A stretch of 64,000 bases of DNA, taken from contig NZ_QFYS01000013.1 in the NCBI RefSeq assembly GCF_003254525.1, forward strand, positions 1-64,000. The letters run 5' to 3'. The stretch is from Phenylobacterium kunshanense. Lineage in GTDB: Bacteria > Pseudomonadota > Alphaproteobacteria > Caulobacterales > Caulobacteraceae. The first letter of the stretch is position 1, and the number at the start of each line of letters is the position of its first letter. Shown here in pieces: positions 63,630 through 64,000 of the stretch. Both the position numbers and the translations under genes were made by a program. The notes beneath the pieces were generated by a model. The model did not search any database. It worked only from the letters and a program-made list of their open reading frames with translations, and was not told the DNA's origin.

Positions 63630-64000
63630 ATGGCCGTAGAGACCGAAAGCGCGACCCACGCGGTCGTTGCCGAACACCCGCCAGGGACGGCGGGCGCGAC
63701 CGAGCACGCCGCCACAACGGCCGCCGAGCACAGCGCGGGTCTGCCGCAGTTCCAGACCGAGCATTGGGCGGGCCAGATCGCCTACCTGCTCGTCCTGTTC
63801 GCGGTCCTGTATGTCCTGATTTCGAAGGTCTTCGCCCCGCGTATGCGGCGCGTGCTCGACGAGCGTACGACCACCATCCAGGAAGCTCTGAGCAGCGCTC
63901 GCGCTGTTCAGGCCGAAGCCGACAATCAGGCCGAGGCCGCCCGGCGCGCCCTGGCCGAGGCGCGCGCCTCCGCCCAGCGGACCGCCGCCGAAGCCAGCGC
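63630..64000 (+). CDS. ATP synthase F0 subunit b' (AtpF2/AtpG-type), partial at the window edge
   Basis: The reading frame opens at the ATG at 63630 and runs past the right edge, so the C-terminus is missing; 123 residues are visible. They start with an Ala/His-rich variable stretch, then LPQFQTEHWAGQIAYLL, one membrane helix (AYLLVLFAVLYVLISKVF), a polar APRMRRVLDERTTTIQEAL and the beginning of the long stalk coiled coil. This is the b' (second b) subunit of alphaproteobacterial ATP synthases, which have b and b' in tandem. The next gene should be atpF. Confidence 0.92.
   Translation, partial: MAVETESATHAVVAEHPPGTAGATEHAATTAAEHSAGLPQFQTEHWAGQIAYLLVLFAVLYVLISKVFAPRMRRVLDERTTTIQEALSSARAVQAEADNQAEAARRALAEARASAQRTAAEAS

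Overview
The window is high-GC chromosomal DNA (roughly two-thirds G+C) from an alphaproteobacterium, most likely a member of the Caulobacteraceae (Caulobacter or Phenylobacterium type). This is inferred from gene content and order: a mutL / BamF-type lipoprotein / lspA / ileS / ribF / tipF neighbourhood, a dciA-dsbA-dsbA-smc string, an atpI-atpB-atpE-b' string, HWE-family and hybrid histidine kinases, and Caulobacter-type promoters. I see no tRNA, rRNA, CRISPR array, insertion sequence, integrase or phage module. Most of the window is ordinary core chromosome with accessory regulators and lipid-metabolism genes between the core blocks.

Layout. 0.1-4.3 kb: dispersed GC-rich repeats, a membrane-anchored hybrid histidine kinase, a small 'phage holin family' membrane protein, a DUF6624 protein and an enoyl-CoA hydratase. 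4.3-6.5 kb: groES-groEL behind a CIRCE operator and a sigma-32-like promoter. 6.5-16.9 kb: cfa, a divergent pair of ACAD10/11-type acyl-CoA dehydrogenases sharing two PsrA-like operators, a TauE/SafE exporter, a GNAT, an SDR, tadA, an RsuA/RluB pseudouridine synthase and a second crotonase. 17-23 kb: rsmD, a CBS-like hybrid kinase, a PAS-HWE kinase and mutL. 23-34 kb: a TraB/GumN-like protein, BamF-like lipoprotein, lspA-ileS, the divergent hmp/nsrR nitric-oxide module, ribF-MaoC, a HAD phosphatase and tipF. 34-39.7 kb: a YCII / ECF42-type sigma factor / VOC module, a GAF-PAS hybrid kinase and an AraC-GyrI regulator. 39.7-45.1 kb: a beta-oxidation electron-transfer cluster (hbd, etfA, etfB, PduO adenosyltransferase, HIG1 protein) interrupted by a LysR/TonB-domain pair. 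45.4-56.6 kb: tandem TetR regulators, a long acyl-CoA dehydrogenase, a GST, an alpha/beta hydrolase, a VanY lipoprotein, an unrecognised gene with a two-hairpin leader, an SDR, an MFS transporter, mutY and a Rieske oxygenase. 56.6-64 kb: dciA, two DsbA-like oxidoreductases, smc, then the F0 part of ATP synthase, which runs off the right edge inside the b' subunit gene.

How the genes work together. Recurring themes are fatty acyl-CoA metabolism (three acyl-CoA dehydrogenases, two crotonases, MaoC hydratase, 3-hydroxyacyl-CoA dehydrogenase, ETF, SDRs, cfa), protein folding and envelope quality control (GroESL, LspA, BamF-like, DsbA-like), genome maintenance (MutL, MutY, SMC, DciA) and signalling (three hybrid or PAS kinases, TipF, an ECF sigma factor). 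I found no convincing new multi-gene system. The observations most worth checking are the PsrA-like double operator, the low-GC segment inside ileS, the split etf cluster, the poly-C leader of the TetR pair, the double-hairpin leader of the unknown gene at 51.0 kb and a possible minus-strand small RNA at 12.3 kb.
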